This document shows, in pieces, positions 54,273 to 62,187 of a DNA stretch of 64,000 nt. Under the pieces are notes generated by a model. It was not told the DNA's origin. It saw only the letters and a list, made by a program, of their open reading frames with translations, and searched no databases. A program made the translations under genes and the position numbers. Source of the DNA: Halomarinibacterium sedimenti (GTDB taxonomy: Bacteria; Bacteroidota; Bacteroidia; Flavobacteriales; Flavobacteriaceae); contig NZ_JAHWDP010000002.1 in assembly GCF_019312585.1 (NCBI RefSeq), positions 62,001 through 126,000 on the forward strand. Reading direction: 5' to 3'. Each line of letters opens with the position of its first letter. The stretch's first letter is position 1.

Positions 54273-55901
54273 ATGGCAAAGCTAGATACATCCAAAATGA
54301 AATCGCCTTCAAGTTTTAATACCACTTGGGAGCAACTCATGGACGATGCTGGCTTTATGAAAATGTTCCTTTCAGAAGTATTGGAAGATTATATTACTAA
54401 ACAGCGTTGGTACGGTGGTAAATCGAGTAAGCTGAAATATATTGAACTTACAGAGTATTTCAGAATTCAACAAAAGGAAGAGGTTTACTATGGACTTATT
54501 CTGGAAGTGAATTTTGTGGAAGCCTTTTATCAACATTATTTTCTACCCATTGCGTTTGTTACCGATGAAGATTTTGCCAAAGATGAACGTATTTTAAAGG
54601 TATCCATTAATAAAGTAGATGGCTATATTATTGATGCCATAAACTTGGAAGCGTTCAGAAAATTAGTTTTTGAACGTATTTTAAATGCCCAACCTATCGA
54701 TACCACCCGGGTACAATACCATAAAGGGGAACGTCTTAAAGAGACTGTGTACAAATCGTCTCGGTTTATGGGAATGGAGCAGAGCAATACGTCGGTGGTG
54801 ATTAATGATACCTGTGTTATTAAGTTTTTCAGAAGGATTTATTCTACCAAAAACCCAGATTACGAAATGTCGCGTTTCCTGTCCGATAAAAAAGGATTTC
54901 AAAATACGCCTGCCTATTTGGGAAGTATCAATATTAAAGATTCAGAAAATGTCATTACCACCATTGCGCTTATGCAAGAGATGGTTCCTAATGATGGGGA
55001 TGCTTGGGAATATATGCTGAAAAAATTGGATAAGGTGTTTAAAACGCTTTCCGATAAGCACATTAATGTTCGGCAACTCCCCGATGTTGACATGTTTGCC
55101 CGATTAAAGATTAGAGACGTTCCCCCAGAAATTATTGATTGGGGCGGATTAAGCCTTTTTCAAAATTTACGACAATTAGGTATTCGTACGGCCGAAATGC
55201 ACATCGCTTTAGGGTCTGAATTTGAAGAAACCGCCTTTACCCCCGAACGCTTTAACGGAGACTACGAAGTCTGGTTAAAAAATAGATTGTTGTATCAATT
55301 TCAGAATCGCTTAAATACTGTTGAAAACAATATTCATAAACTGGAGGGTCTTACTTTGGATCTCGCCAAGCAGTTTTTGGAACAAAAAAATGATATTAGA
55401 AAACGATTTCTCGATTTCGATTGGACCAAGCTAAAAGGAGAGCGACTAAGGGTTCACGGCGATTATCACTTAGGACAAATATTGGTAAAAAACGGCGATT
55501 TTTATATTCTCGATTTTGAAGGAGAACCCGAAAGTACCATTCGGGATCGCAAAGTAAAACAGCCGCCCCTAAAAGATGTGGCAGGGCTTTTCCGTTCGTT
55601 TCATTATGCCATTTATGCTACCATTTTTAATAATGGAGATACCTATCCGCAAAGTGATGAAGATTTATTCTATGCTGGAGAGCTGCTATACCGCTACTTT
55701 ATAGGGGTATTTTTAGAAAGTTACACCGAAAAAATTCAGAATGCCAACATTAATATTGGCTATAGCCAGGAACGTATTTATGTGTTAAAATATTCGATGC
55801 TTGAAAAAGCAGTTTACGAGCTAGGCTACGAAATGAACGCAAGACCGCTTTGGGCGGTCATCCCATTGGAAGGAATTTCTTCTATTATGAAATTAGATTA
55901 A
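54273..55901 (+). CDS. Maltokinase (Mak/Pep2-like)
   Basis: The 542-residue protein phosphorylates maltose to maltose-1-phosphate, the GlgE substrate. It has the maltokinase N-terminal cap (EDYITKQRWYGGKSSKLKYIEL) and a kinase-like domain with VHGDYHLGQILV and the metal-binding ILDFEGEP, typical of the aminoglycoside-phosphotransferase fold. The start codon directly follows the glgE stop, suggesting translational coupling. In many bacteria this domain is fused to trehalose synthase (TreS); here it stands alone and no treS is visible, so maltose may come from another source. Confidence 0.93.
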   Translation: MAKLDTSKMKSPSSFNTTWEQLMDDAGFMKMFLSEVLEDYITKQRWYGGKSSKLKYIELTEYFRIQQKEEVYYGLILEVNFVEAFYQHYFLPIAFVTDEDFAKDERILKVSINKVDGYIIDAINLEAFRKLVFERILNAQPIDTTRVQYHKGERLKETVYKSSRFMGMEQSNTSVVINDTCVIKFFRRIYSTKNPDYEMSRFLSDKKGFQNTPAYLGSINIKDSENVITTIALMQEMVPNDGDAWEYMLKKLDKVFKTLSDKHINVRQLPDVDMFARLKIRDVPPEIIDWGGLSLFQNLRQLGIRTAEMHIALGSEFEETAFTPERFNGDYEVWLKNRLLYQFQNRLNTVENNIHKLEGLTLDLAKQFLEQKNDIRKRFLDFDWTKLKGERLRVHGDYHLGQILVKNGDFYILDFEGEPESTIRDRKVKQPPLKDVAGLFRSFHYAIYATIFNNGDTYPQSDEDLFYAGELLYRYFIGVFLESYTEKIQNANINIGYSQERIYVLKYSMLEKAVYELGYEMNARPLWAVIPLEGISSIMKLD

Positions 55902-55911
55902 CCAAACACCT

Positions 55912-57837
55912 ATGAGCAACGTACTCGCACACAGTTTTCTTACTGAATTTGACATCAATCTTTTTAAGGCTGGAAAGCACTTCAGGCTATACGAAAAATT
56001 AGGAGCCCATCTCACCGAAGTGGATGGACAAAAAGGAGTGTATTTCGCCGTTTGGGCACCTTCGGCAAAGGCAGTTTCGGTTATAGGAGATTTTAATTAT
56101 TGGATTGAAGGGGAACATCCTTTGAATGTGCGTTGGGACGGTTCTGGAATTTGGGAAGGATTTATTCCCAATGTGGAAAAAGGCAGTAAATACAAGTATA
56201 AAATTCATTCGCACCATAACGATATTAAAACCGAAAAGGCAGATCCTTTTGCCCGTCGTTGTGAGCACCCACCTAATACCGCCTCCGTGGTTTGGGACAC
56301 CAACTACAAATGGAAAGACGCCAAATGGATGGAATCCAGAAAGGAAACCAATCAGCTAAATAGGCCTTTCTCGGTATATGAGGTACATCTAGGTTCGTGG
56401 ATGCACAATGGCAAAGAAAATAGACCCCTCACCTATATTGAATTAGCCAAAGAACTCACCGCCTATCTGAAAAAAATGAACTTTACCCACGTAGAGTTTA
56501 TGCCTATTATGGAATATCCCTACGATCCATCCTGGGGCTACCAACTTACAGGCTACTTTGCGCCCACGTCACGTTTTGGAAAACCTGAAGATTTTATGCT
56601 CTTGGTGGACGAATTACACAAAAACGACATAGGTGTCATCTTAGACTGGGTACCCTCCCATTTCCCTGAAGATGCGCACGGACTCGGATTTTTCGATGGT
56701 ACTCATTTATACGAACATCCTGACAGAAAAAAGGGCTATCACCCGGATTGGAAAAGCCTCATTTTTAACTACGGAAGAAATGAAGTACGTGCTTTTTTAA
56801 TCAGTAATGCCATATTCTGGCTCGACCAGTACCACGCAGACGGATTACGGGTAGATGCTGTTGCTTCCATGTTGTATTTAGATTATTCTCGCGAAGAAGG
56901 CGAATGGGATCCTAACCAATTTGGAGGCAGAGAAAACCTCGATGCCATCTCCTTTTTTAAAGAATTAAACGAAGAAATCTACGGCAGTTTTGAAGGCGTA
57001 CAAACCATAGCCGAAGAATCTACCAGCTTCCCCTTGGTGTCTAAACCCACCTTTTTAGGAGGTCTTGGCTTTGGAATGAAATGGATGATGGGATGGATGC
57101 ACGATACCCTTGAATATTTCAAAAAAGAACCGGTGTATCGAAAGCATCATCAAAACGATTTAACCTTCAGTATGACCTATGCGTTTACTGAGAATTTTAT
57201 GCTGCCGTTAAGTCATGACGAAGTAGTATATGGAAAAAAGTCGTTGTTGTACCGTATGCCCGGAGACGAATGGCAGCGCTTTGCCAATTTGCGATTACTT
57301 TTCAGTTATATGATAACGCATCCAGGGACTAATTTACTCTTTATGGGTGGTGAATTTGGACAAAGTGAAGAATGGAATTTTCAGCAAAGCTTGGATTGGC
57401 ATTTATTGCAATATGACTACCACAAAGGCGTACAACAATTGGTGTCAGACTTAAATGGATTTTACAAAAAAGAGCCTGCTTTGTACGAAAAACAATTCAC
57501 CAATGAAGGCTTTGAATGGATCGATTATAACGATGCCGAAAACTCGGTACTTTCTTACATTCGAAAAGGTGAAAAAGAAAAAGACGATGTTATTATTATT
57601 TGTAATATGACTCCCGTTCCCCGTGAGGACTATCGTATAGGACTTCCGAAGGAAGGAACCTACAAACTCATTTTTAATAGCGACGAAAGCAAATACGGTG
57701 GTTCCAACTTTCCAGTAAAGAAACAGTATACTTCAGAGAAATTAGAATGGCAATATCGCAAACAATCGGCCACTTTTAACCTTCCGCCTTTGGGAATGAT
57801 TGCTTTAAAAAGAATAAATTCCAAAGTAAATAGTTAA
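55912..57837 (+). CDS. glgB: 1,4-alpha-glucan branching enzyme (GlgB)
   Basis: The 641-residue GH13 enzyme introduces alpha-1,6 branches. It has the CBM48-like start VYFAVWAPSAKAVSVIGDFN and the catalytic regions VILDWVPSHFP, then GLRVDAVASMLYLDYSR with the nucleophile Asp, the acid/base Glu in TIAEESTSFP and LPLSHDEVVYGKKSL. The short start (without a second N-terminal domain) is as in many Bacteroidota. It is 10 bp downstream of the maltokinase gene. Together GlgE and GlgB make a branched glucan from maltose-1-phosphate. Confidence 0.96.
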   Translation: MSNVLAHSFLTEFDINLFKAGKHFRLYEKLGAHLTEVDGQKGVYFAVWAPSAKAVSVIGDFNYWIEGEHPLNVRWDGSGIWEGFIPNVEKGSKYKYKIHSHHNDIKTEKADPFARRCEHPPNTASVVWDTNYKWKDAKWMESRKETNQLNRPFSVYEVHLGSWMHNGKENRPLTYIELAKELTAYLKKMNFTHVEFMPIMEYPYDPSWGYQLTGYFAPTSRFGKPEDFMLLVDELHKNDIGVILDWVPSHFPEDAHGLGFFDGTHLYEHPDRKKGYHPDWKSLIFNYGRNEVRAFLISNAIFWLDQYHADGLRVDAVASMLYLDYSREEGEWDPNQFGGRENLDAISFFKELNEEIYGSFEGVQTIAEESTSFPLVSKPTFLGGLGFGMKWMMGWMHDTLEYFKKEPVYRKHHQNDLTFSMTYAFTENFMLPLSHDEVVYGKKSLLYRMPGDEWQRFANLRLLFSYMITHPGTNLLFMGGEFGQSEEWNFQQSLDWHLLQYDYHKGVQQLVSDLNGFYKKEPALYEKQFTNEGFEWIDYNDAENSVLSYIRKGEKEKDDVIIICNMTPVPREDYRIGLPKEGTYKLIFNSDESKYGGSNFPVKKQYTSEKLEWQYRKQSATFNLPPLGMIALKRINSKVNS

Positions 57838-57856
57838 CGAAATCGATTTCGATTGT
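57838..57856. promoter_or_regulatory. Dyad site upstream of the GH31 gene (copy 2 of a shared 19-bp motif)
   Basis: CGAAATCGATTTCGATTGT starts right after the glgB stop. Its first 14 bases CGAAATCGATTTCG are a perfect palindrome, and the whole 19-mer differs from the glgE site (52237-52255) at two positions only. The shape fits a LacI-family operator. Placement inside the operon suggests that the GH31 gene has its own regulated promoter. Confidence 0.75.
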
Positions 57857-57947
57857 TGATTACTTTTCTGAAATAAATGGTTTCCATACCTTTATTTTAT
57901 TCAGAAATCTTTTCATTTGTAAAGACCGCTAAAATGAAGCATTACGT

Positions 57948-60347
57948 ATGATTGTAAATACCGAATTAGAACACAAAGGAAATCAGTTTCCCTCCCAAAT
58001 AATACATTTTACCAAAGAAAAAGATAAATTCCTCATCACTTCAGAAAATGGTGTTTTACTGCAAATAACCGTAGTAAGGGACAGCATTTTACGATTTCGA
58101 TATACCACCTACGGAAGTTTCCCAAAAGACTTTAGTTACGCCATCGATAGCGATGCTGTGCGGGGGTATAATCATTTGGAATATATTGAACAACCCGACC
58201 GCTATATCATTACCACTGCAAAATTGGTGCTGCACATTGAAAAAGCCAATATGCGTAAAACCATTTACGATGTGGAAGGGAATCTTATCAATCAAGACGA
58301 GATTGGTTTTCACTGGGAATACAGCTACGAACACGGTAGCGATATCGTGAAAATGAGCAAGCAAGAGGAGAAAATGGAATGCTATTATGGTTTGGGCGAC
58401 AAACCCACGCATTTCAATTTAAAAGGCAAACGATTGGAAAATTGGGTGACCGATGAATATGCCTTCGGAAAAGACCGCGACCCTTTATACAAAGCGATTC
58501 CGTTTTATATTGGACTTCATAATGGATTGTCCTACGGAATCTTCTTCGACAATACCTTTAGAACCTTTTTCGATTTTGGTCACGAACGCCGAAACGTCAC
58601 CAGTTTTTGGGCACAGGGAGGCGAAATGAATTATTACTTCTTCTACGGTCCCGAAATGAATGAAGTGGTCACCAGTTACACCGACCTTACCGGAAAACCC
58701 GAATTACCACCCCTATGGGCTTTAGGCTACCACCAAAGTAAATGGAGTTACTATCCCGAAAGCAATGTGCGAGAGATTGCCCAAAAATTTAGAGATTTAA
58801 AAATACCGTGTGATGCTATTTACCTTGATATCGATTATATGGAAGGTTGGCGTTGTTTTACTTGGAATAAAGAATACTTCCCAGATCCCAAGAAAATGAT
58901 ATCCGATTTGGAAGAAGATGGTTTTAAAACCGTTGCTATCATTGACCCTGGAATTAAAATCGACAAGGATTATTGGGTGTATCAGGAAGCCTTAGAAAAC
59001 GATTATTTCTGTAAACGTGCCGACGGTCCTTTAATGCGCGGAAAAGTATGGCCAGGCGAATGTAATTTCCCCGATTTCACCAACCCAAAAGTACGTAAAT
59101 GGTGGAGCGGACTATACAAAGAACTCATTGAAGATGTGGGTGTACACGGTATTTGGAACGATATGAACGAACCTGCTGTGATGGAAGTACCTACCAAAAC
59201 CTTCCCGCTAGATGTGCGTCACGATTACGACGGCAATGCTTGTAGTCATGCCAAGGCACACAATGTTTACGGAATGCAAATGGCACGTGCCACCTACAAA
59301 GGCGTAAAGCAATTTGTGTTTCCTAAAAGACCTTTTGTGATTACACGAGCTGCCTATTCTGGTACGCAACGCTATACCTCAAGCTGGACAGGCGATAACG
59401 TAGCGAGCTGGGAGCACCTTTGGATTGCCAATCAGCAGATACAGCGGATGGCGATTTCGGGGATGAGTTTTATTGGTACCGATATTGGCGGATTTGCCGA
59501 ACAGCCCACTGGTGAGTTATTTATCCGTTGGATTCAACTAGGAATTTTTCATCCGTTTTGTAGGGTGCATTCTTCGGGAGATCACGGTGATCAAGAACCT
59601 TGGTCGTTTGATGAAAATGTCACCGATATCACCCGAAAGTTTGTAGAGCTTCGGTACAAATTATTACCCTATATCTACACTTCGTTTAGACAATATGTTA
59701 CCGAAGGCACGCCTATGATTAAACCCTTGGTATTGTTTGACCAAGAAGATGCACAAACCTATTACCGTACCGACGAATTTATCATGGGAGATCATATTTT
59801 GGTATGCCCAATTTTAGAACCTAACGCTAGGGGTCGCAGAATGTACGTTCCAAAAGGAAAATGGTACAATTACTGGACCTATGAGTTGGTGGAAGGCGGA
59901 AAAGAACATTGGGTAGATGCCGATATCGACAGCATCCCTATGTTTATAAAAGAAGGCGCTATTATTCCAAAATATCCTGTGCAGCAATATGTGGGGGAAA
60001 AGGAATTTGACGAAGTAGAATTGGAAGTCTATTTTAAGCACGGAAAAGAAGAATCGGTGTTATACGAAGATGCCCACGATGGCTACGACTACCGAAAAGG
60101 ACGCTATAGCTTTAGAACGTTTAAGTTAACTGGAAAGCCCAAAGAGCTTATTATTCAGCAACATAAAGAAGGGAAATATGTGACGCCCTACTCCAAGTTT
60201 AAATTGGATTTAAAACGTCTTCCGTTTACTATTTCGACCATTGAAGTAGATAACCAAGTAACACCCCTATCGAAGTTAAAAGTAAACGGAAACACAGAAC
60301 TAACCGTAGATAAAAACTTTACACAGCTGCATATTATTGGGAAGTAG
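57948..60347 (+). CDS. Glycoside hydrolase family 31 alpha-glucosidase
   Basis: The 799-residue protein has the GH31 catalytic signature WNDMNEPAVM with the nucleophile Asp, the acid/base Asp in SWTGDNVASWEHL, and the substrate loop LDIDYMEGWRCFTWNKEYFP. The N-terminal beta-sandwich (ERRNVTSFWAQGGEMNYYFF) and C-terminal sheets complete the family. No signal peptide is present (starts MIVNTELEHKGNQFP), so it is probably cytoplasmic and releases glucose from malto-oligosaccharides or glycogen-type glucans. It lies 110 bp downstream of glgB behind its own dyad site. Confidence 0.93.
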   Translation: MIVNTELEHKGNQFPSQIIHFTKEKDKFLITSENGVLLQITVVRDSILRFRYTTYGSFPKDFSYAIDSDAVRGYNHLEYIEQPDRYIITTAKLVLHIEKANMRKTIYDVEGNLINQDEIGFHWEYSYEHGSDIVKMSKQEEKMECYYGLGDKPTHFNLKGKRLENWVTDEYAFGKDRDPLYKAIPFYIGLHNGLSYGIFFDNTFRTFFDFGHERRNVTSFWAQGGEMNYYFFYGPEMNEVVTSYTDLTGKPELPPLWALGYHQSKWSYYPESNVREIAQKFRDLKIPCDAIYLDIDYMEGWRCFTWNKEYFPDPKKMISDLEEDGFKTVAIIDPGIKIDKDYWVYQEALENDYFCKRADGPLMRGKVWPGECNFPDFTNPKVRKWWSGLYKELIEDVGVHGIWNDMNEPAVMEVPTKTFPLDVRHDYDGNACSHAKAHNVYGMQMARATYKGVKQFVFPKRPFVITRAAYSGTQRYTSSWTGDNVASWEHLWIANQQIQRMAISGMSFIGTDIGGFAEQPTGELFIRWIQLGIFHPFCRVHSSGDHGDQEPWSFDENVTDITRKFVELRYKLLPYIYTSFRQYVTEGTPMIKPLVLFDQEDAQTYYRTDEFIMGDHILVCPILEPNARGRRMYVPKGKWYNYWTYELVEGGKEHWVDADIDSIPMFIKEGAIIPKYPVQQYVGEKEFDEVELEVYFKHGKEESVLYEDAHDGYDYRKGRYSFRTFKLTGKPKELIIQQHKEGKYVTPYSKFKLDLKRLPFTISTIEVDNQVTPLSKLKVNGNTELTVDKNFTQLHIIGK

Positions 60348-60360
60348 TTGTTAGGTGAAA

Positions 60361-60423
60361 GGTAAAGGGTGCTGGGTACTAGGTTAAGGGTGTTGGGTGC
60401 TAGGTAAAGGGTGTTAGGTAATA
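60361..60423 (+). repeat. Three 21-bp G-rich tandem repeats
   Basis: Three units start at 60361, 60382 and 60403, each 21 bp long: GGTAAAGGGTGCTGGGTACT(A), GGTTAAGGGTGTTGGGTGCT(A) and GGTAAAGGGTGTTAGGTAAT(A). They lie between the GH31 gene and the DUF1801 gene and are not coding as far as can be seen. Runs of GGG are notable in this AT-rich genome. Confidence 0.9.
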
Positions 60424-60442
60424 GAATTTAAATGCTTACAGC

Positions 60443-60814
60443 GTGCAAAAGTTTGAAACTGTATCGGACTATATTGCTTCCTTTCCTTCGGAAAAGCAAG
60501 TGCTTTTAAAACAGATTCGCACCACGCTTCAAAAAGCAGTGCCAGAAGCCACGGAAACCATAAAATACGGAATGCCCACCTTGGTATTACACGGCAACCT
60601 ACTGCATTATGCCGCCATGAAAAACCATATAGGCATCTACCCCGCCCCTTCGGGCATTGAAAAATTTGCTAAAGAATTGGAGCCCTACCACACCTCAAAA
60701 GGAGCTGTGCAGTTTCCTTTAGACCAACCCCTTCCTTACGATCTAATGGTTAAAATTGCGCTATTTAGAAAAGAAGAAAATGTGAAAAAGATAAAGTCCA
60801 AGGCAAAACGTTAA
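60443..60814 (+). CDS. DUF1801 (YdhG-like) protein
   Basis: The 123-residue protein matches the DUF1801/iron-chaperone-like family: VSDYIASFPSEKQVLLKQIR, the PEATETIKYGMPTL core and NHIGIYPAPSGIEKFAKEL, with GAVQFPLDQPLPYDLM. It starts at GTG (60443). The function of this frataxin-like fold is not settled in bacteria. It is flanked by two different 21-bp tandem repeats, three units upstream and ten downstream. Confidence 0.88.
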   Translation: MQKFETVSDYIASFPSEKQVLLKQIRTTLQKAVPEATETIKYGMPTLVLHGNLLHYAAMKNHIGIYPAPSGIEKFAKELEPYHTSKGAVQFPLDQPLPYDLMVKIALFRKEENVKKIKSKAKR

Positions 60815-60829
60815 ATTTGCTACTTAAAA

Positions 60830-61039
60830 ACTAACACAAGTTACCTTCAAACTTACACAAGTTACCTTCAAACTTACACAAGTTACCCTTAAATTTACAC
60901 CTGTTACTATCAAACTTACACAGGTTACCTTCAAACTTACACGAGTTACTTTCAAACTTACACGTGTTACTTTCAAACTTACATAGGTTACTTTTAAACT
61001 TACAGCTGTTACCTTTAAACTTACACGAGTTACAAAAAA
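60830..61039 (+). repeat. Ten-unit 21-bp tandem array upstream of the HTH gene
   Basis: Ten contiguous units of exactly 21 bp start at 60830, 60851, 60872, 60893, 60914, 60935, 60956, 60977, 60998 and 61019. The consensus is ACTTACACnnGTTACCTTCA(A): the flanks are conserved while the central two bases vary (AA, AA, AA, CT, AG, GA, GT, AG, CT, GA). There are no spacers. The period equals two turns of B-DNA, so units face the same side. The array ends 30 bp before the ATG of an HTH protein gene, which suggests a binding or regulatory array. Confidence 0.95.
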
Positions 61040-61069
61040 ATAGTATATTTAAGTTTAAAATCTTTTAGT

Positions 61070-61450
61070 ATGGCACATCCGTTAAGACCAGGCCCCAAGT
61101 TTAAAAGCAAAGAAACCAACATGCCTCATATAGGTAAGCTTATTCGTACCTATATCAACAAACACCATATTGCCAAAAGCGCTATTGCGCGCAAGATGGA
61201 CCGCAATAGAGCCACCGTAGAGCGTTTGGTAAAACGCCCTAGCATACAGCTGGCTATTTTATGGGAAATAAGTGAGATTCTGCAATACAACTTTATTGCC
61301 GATGTAGCCGCACAGTTGCCAAACACCTATGGAAACAACGTGCCAGACCCTACCCTCCCACTACAAGAGGAGTTACAAACCCTTAGGGAAGAAAATAAAA
61401 TTTTAAAAGCCCAACTGGATGCCTTTAAAGAGGTATTACGAAAAAGTTAA
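61070..61450 (+). CDS. Small HTH protein with C-terminal coiled coil
   Basis: The 126-residue protein starts with a basic segment (MAHPLRPGPKFKSKET). At about 20-85 it has a helix-turn-helix of XRE-like type: IGKLIRTYINKHHIAKSAIA, RKMDRNRATVERLVK and SIQLAILWEISEIL. Residues of about 98-124 form a heptad-rich coiled coil (LQEELQTLREENKILKAQLD), so it probably dimerises. I cannot name a specific family. Its gene follows directly after the ten-unit 21-bp array, so autoregulation or binding to the array is a plausible idea that the sequence cannot prove. Confidence 0.8.
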   Translation: MAHPLRPGPKFKSKETNMPHIGKLIRTYINKHHIAKSAIARKMDRNRATVERLVKRPSIQLAILWEISEILQYNFIADVAAQLPNTYGNNVPDPTLPLQEELQTLREENKILKAQLDAFKEVLRKS

Positions 61451-61455
61451 TTTGT

Positions 61456-61463
61456 TATCTTTG
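61456..61463 (+). promoter_or_regulatory. -7 box after the HTH gene
   Basis: TATCTTTG is an exact TAnnTTTG match, 6 bp after the HTH stop. It could drive the small lipoprotein gene or a short RNA across the repeats at 61475-61532. Confidence 0.4.
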
Positions 61464-61474
61464 GTAAAGTCGTG

Positions 61475-61532
61475 CTGTATATCGACGATAAAAAACTGTC
61501 GATATCAGAGCTATTTTACTGTATATCGACGA
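61475..61532. repeat. Direct and inverted copies of an ATATCGAC motif
   Basis: CTGTATATCGACGA occurs at 61475-61488 and again at 61519-61532. Between them GTCGATAT (61498-61505) is the inverted form of ATATCGAC, so the first copy and the inverted copy can form an 8-bp hairpin. The intergenic region between the HTH and lipoprotein genes consists mostly of these elements. Confidence 0.85.
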
Positions 61533-61551
61533 CAAAATAGTTTATATAACG

Positions 61552-61961
61552 AGTTGTGCTTAATTCAAAAAAATGAAACTGACCATTCTAATCATACTTC
61601 ATTCTGTTACAATGAACTCCTGTGCTCAGAAGACTGATTGCAGTGAATTGAAAACTGGAACTTTCACTACTCAAACAGAATCCAATGGAGTGATAACGGT
61701 TACTCGAACGGAAACTCAGTCTATCGAGGATATACCCGCAATCGATAAAAAGATGGTTAACAGCATACATTGGACGAGTGACTGCTCATTTACCATAGAA
61801 TATGAATCAGGAGACAAACCTCCTACACCTACAGCTGATTTACCAATTGACTGTGAAATAATAGAAGTAGGAGAAGATTATCACATTGTCCGATCTCAAA
61901 TTCGAGGTACAGAAATTCAGTTTGACTATCTAATGGAAAATAAAAAGAACTAAGCACAACT
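61552..61961. repeat. 11-bp inverted repeats flanking the lipoprotein gene
   Basis: AGTTGTGCTTA at 61552-61562 and its exact reverse complement TAAGCACAACT at 61951-61961 enclose the gene; the right copy overlaps the stop codon. They delimit a unit of about 400 bp. Confidence 0.85.
61573..61953 (+). CDS. Small lipoprotein, unknown
   Basis: The 126-residue protein has a short lipoprotein signal (MKLTILIILHSVTMNSCAQK; Cys17 in MNSC). The body has the pattern CSELKTGTFTTQTESNGVIT, VTRTETQSIED and SIHWTSDCSFTIEYES, which resembles a small lipoprotein family found in Flavobacteriaceae; no function is known. The gene is bracketed by 11-bp inverted repeats (61552-61562 and 61951-61961) and followed by a long imperfect hairpin, the arrangement of a mobile gene cassette. 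Confidence 0.75.
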   Translation: MKLTILIILHSVTMNSCAQKTDCSELKTGTFTTQTESNGVITVTRTETQSIEDIPAIDKKMVNSIHWTSDCSFTIEYESGDKPPTPTADLPIDCEIIEVGEDYHIVRSQIRGTEIQFDYLMENKKN

Positions 61962-61962
61962 A

Positions 61963-62082
61963 CGGCTAAGCAAACATGCTCGATAATAACTCAAGAAGAA
62001 GTTTTATCTTTCTATCCAGGCTCATCCTAGCTAGGAGATCTGCGGTTCTTGAGTCGCACGTTTCTTAGCCGGACCGTTAGCC
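61963..62082. other. Long imperfect hairpin resembling an integron attC site
   Basis: Outer arms CGGCTAAGCAAACATGC (61963-61979) and GCACGTTTCTTAGCCG (62056-62071) pair with one extra base and one mismatch. Inner arms ACTCAAGAA (61989-61997) and TTCTTGAGT (62046-62054) pair perfectly. An unpaired asymmetric segment lies between them, and the apex holds a 12-bp palindrome TCCTAGCTAGGA (62025-62036). GTTAGCC (62076-62082) resembles the attC core GTTRRRY with one deviation. Extra-helical base, unpaired spacer and variable tip are features of folded attC sites. No integrase gene is in the window, so this stays tentative. Confidence 0.5.
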
Positions 62083-62187
62083 TTCATTATGACCAACCAC
62101 TAACCCATGATAAAATTCTTTCGAAAAATACTGATTGAAAATAAATTCAGTAGATATGAATCTGAATAAAATTTAATGAATATGCAA
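62083..62187. other. Gene-free stretch next to the FG-GAP gene
   Basis: After the hairpin, AT-rich sequence with no credible gene runs to the 3' end of the FG-GAP gene. The convergent arrangement has no obvious terminator. Confidence 0.4.

Noticed and set aside
60830-61039. CRISPR array
   Set aside because: Units are contiguous, only 21 bp long, with just two variable central bases and no spacers; no cas genes are present.
60835-61068. A stop-free frame through the 21-bp array encoding a Leu-rich heptad repeat (NLHKLPS-like units)
   Set aside because: It has no ATG and follows directly after a stop codon. A 21-bp period is a multiple of three, so a frame without stops is expected once one unit lacks stops.
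61419-61637. Open frame overlapping the HTH gene end and lipoprotein gene start
   Set aside because: It crosses the repeat elements, shows no domain and overlaps two better-supported genes.
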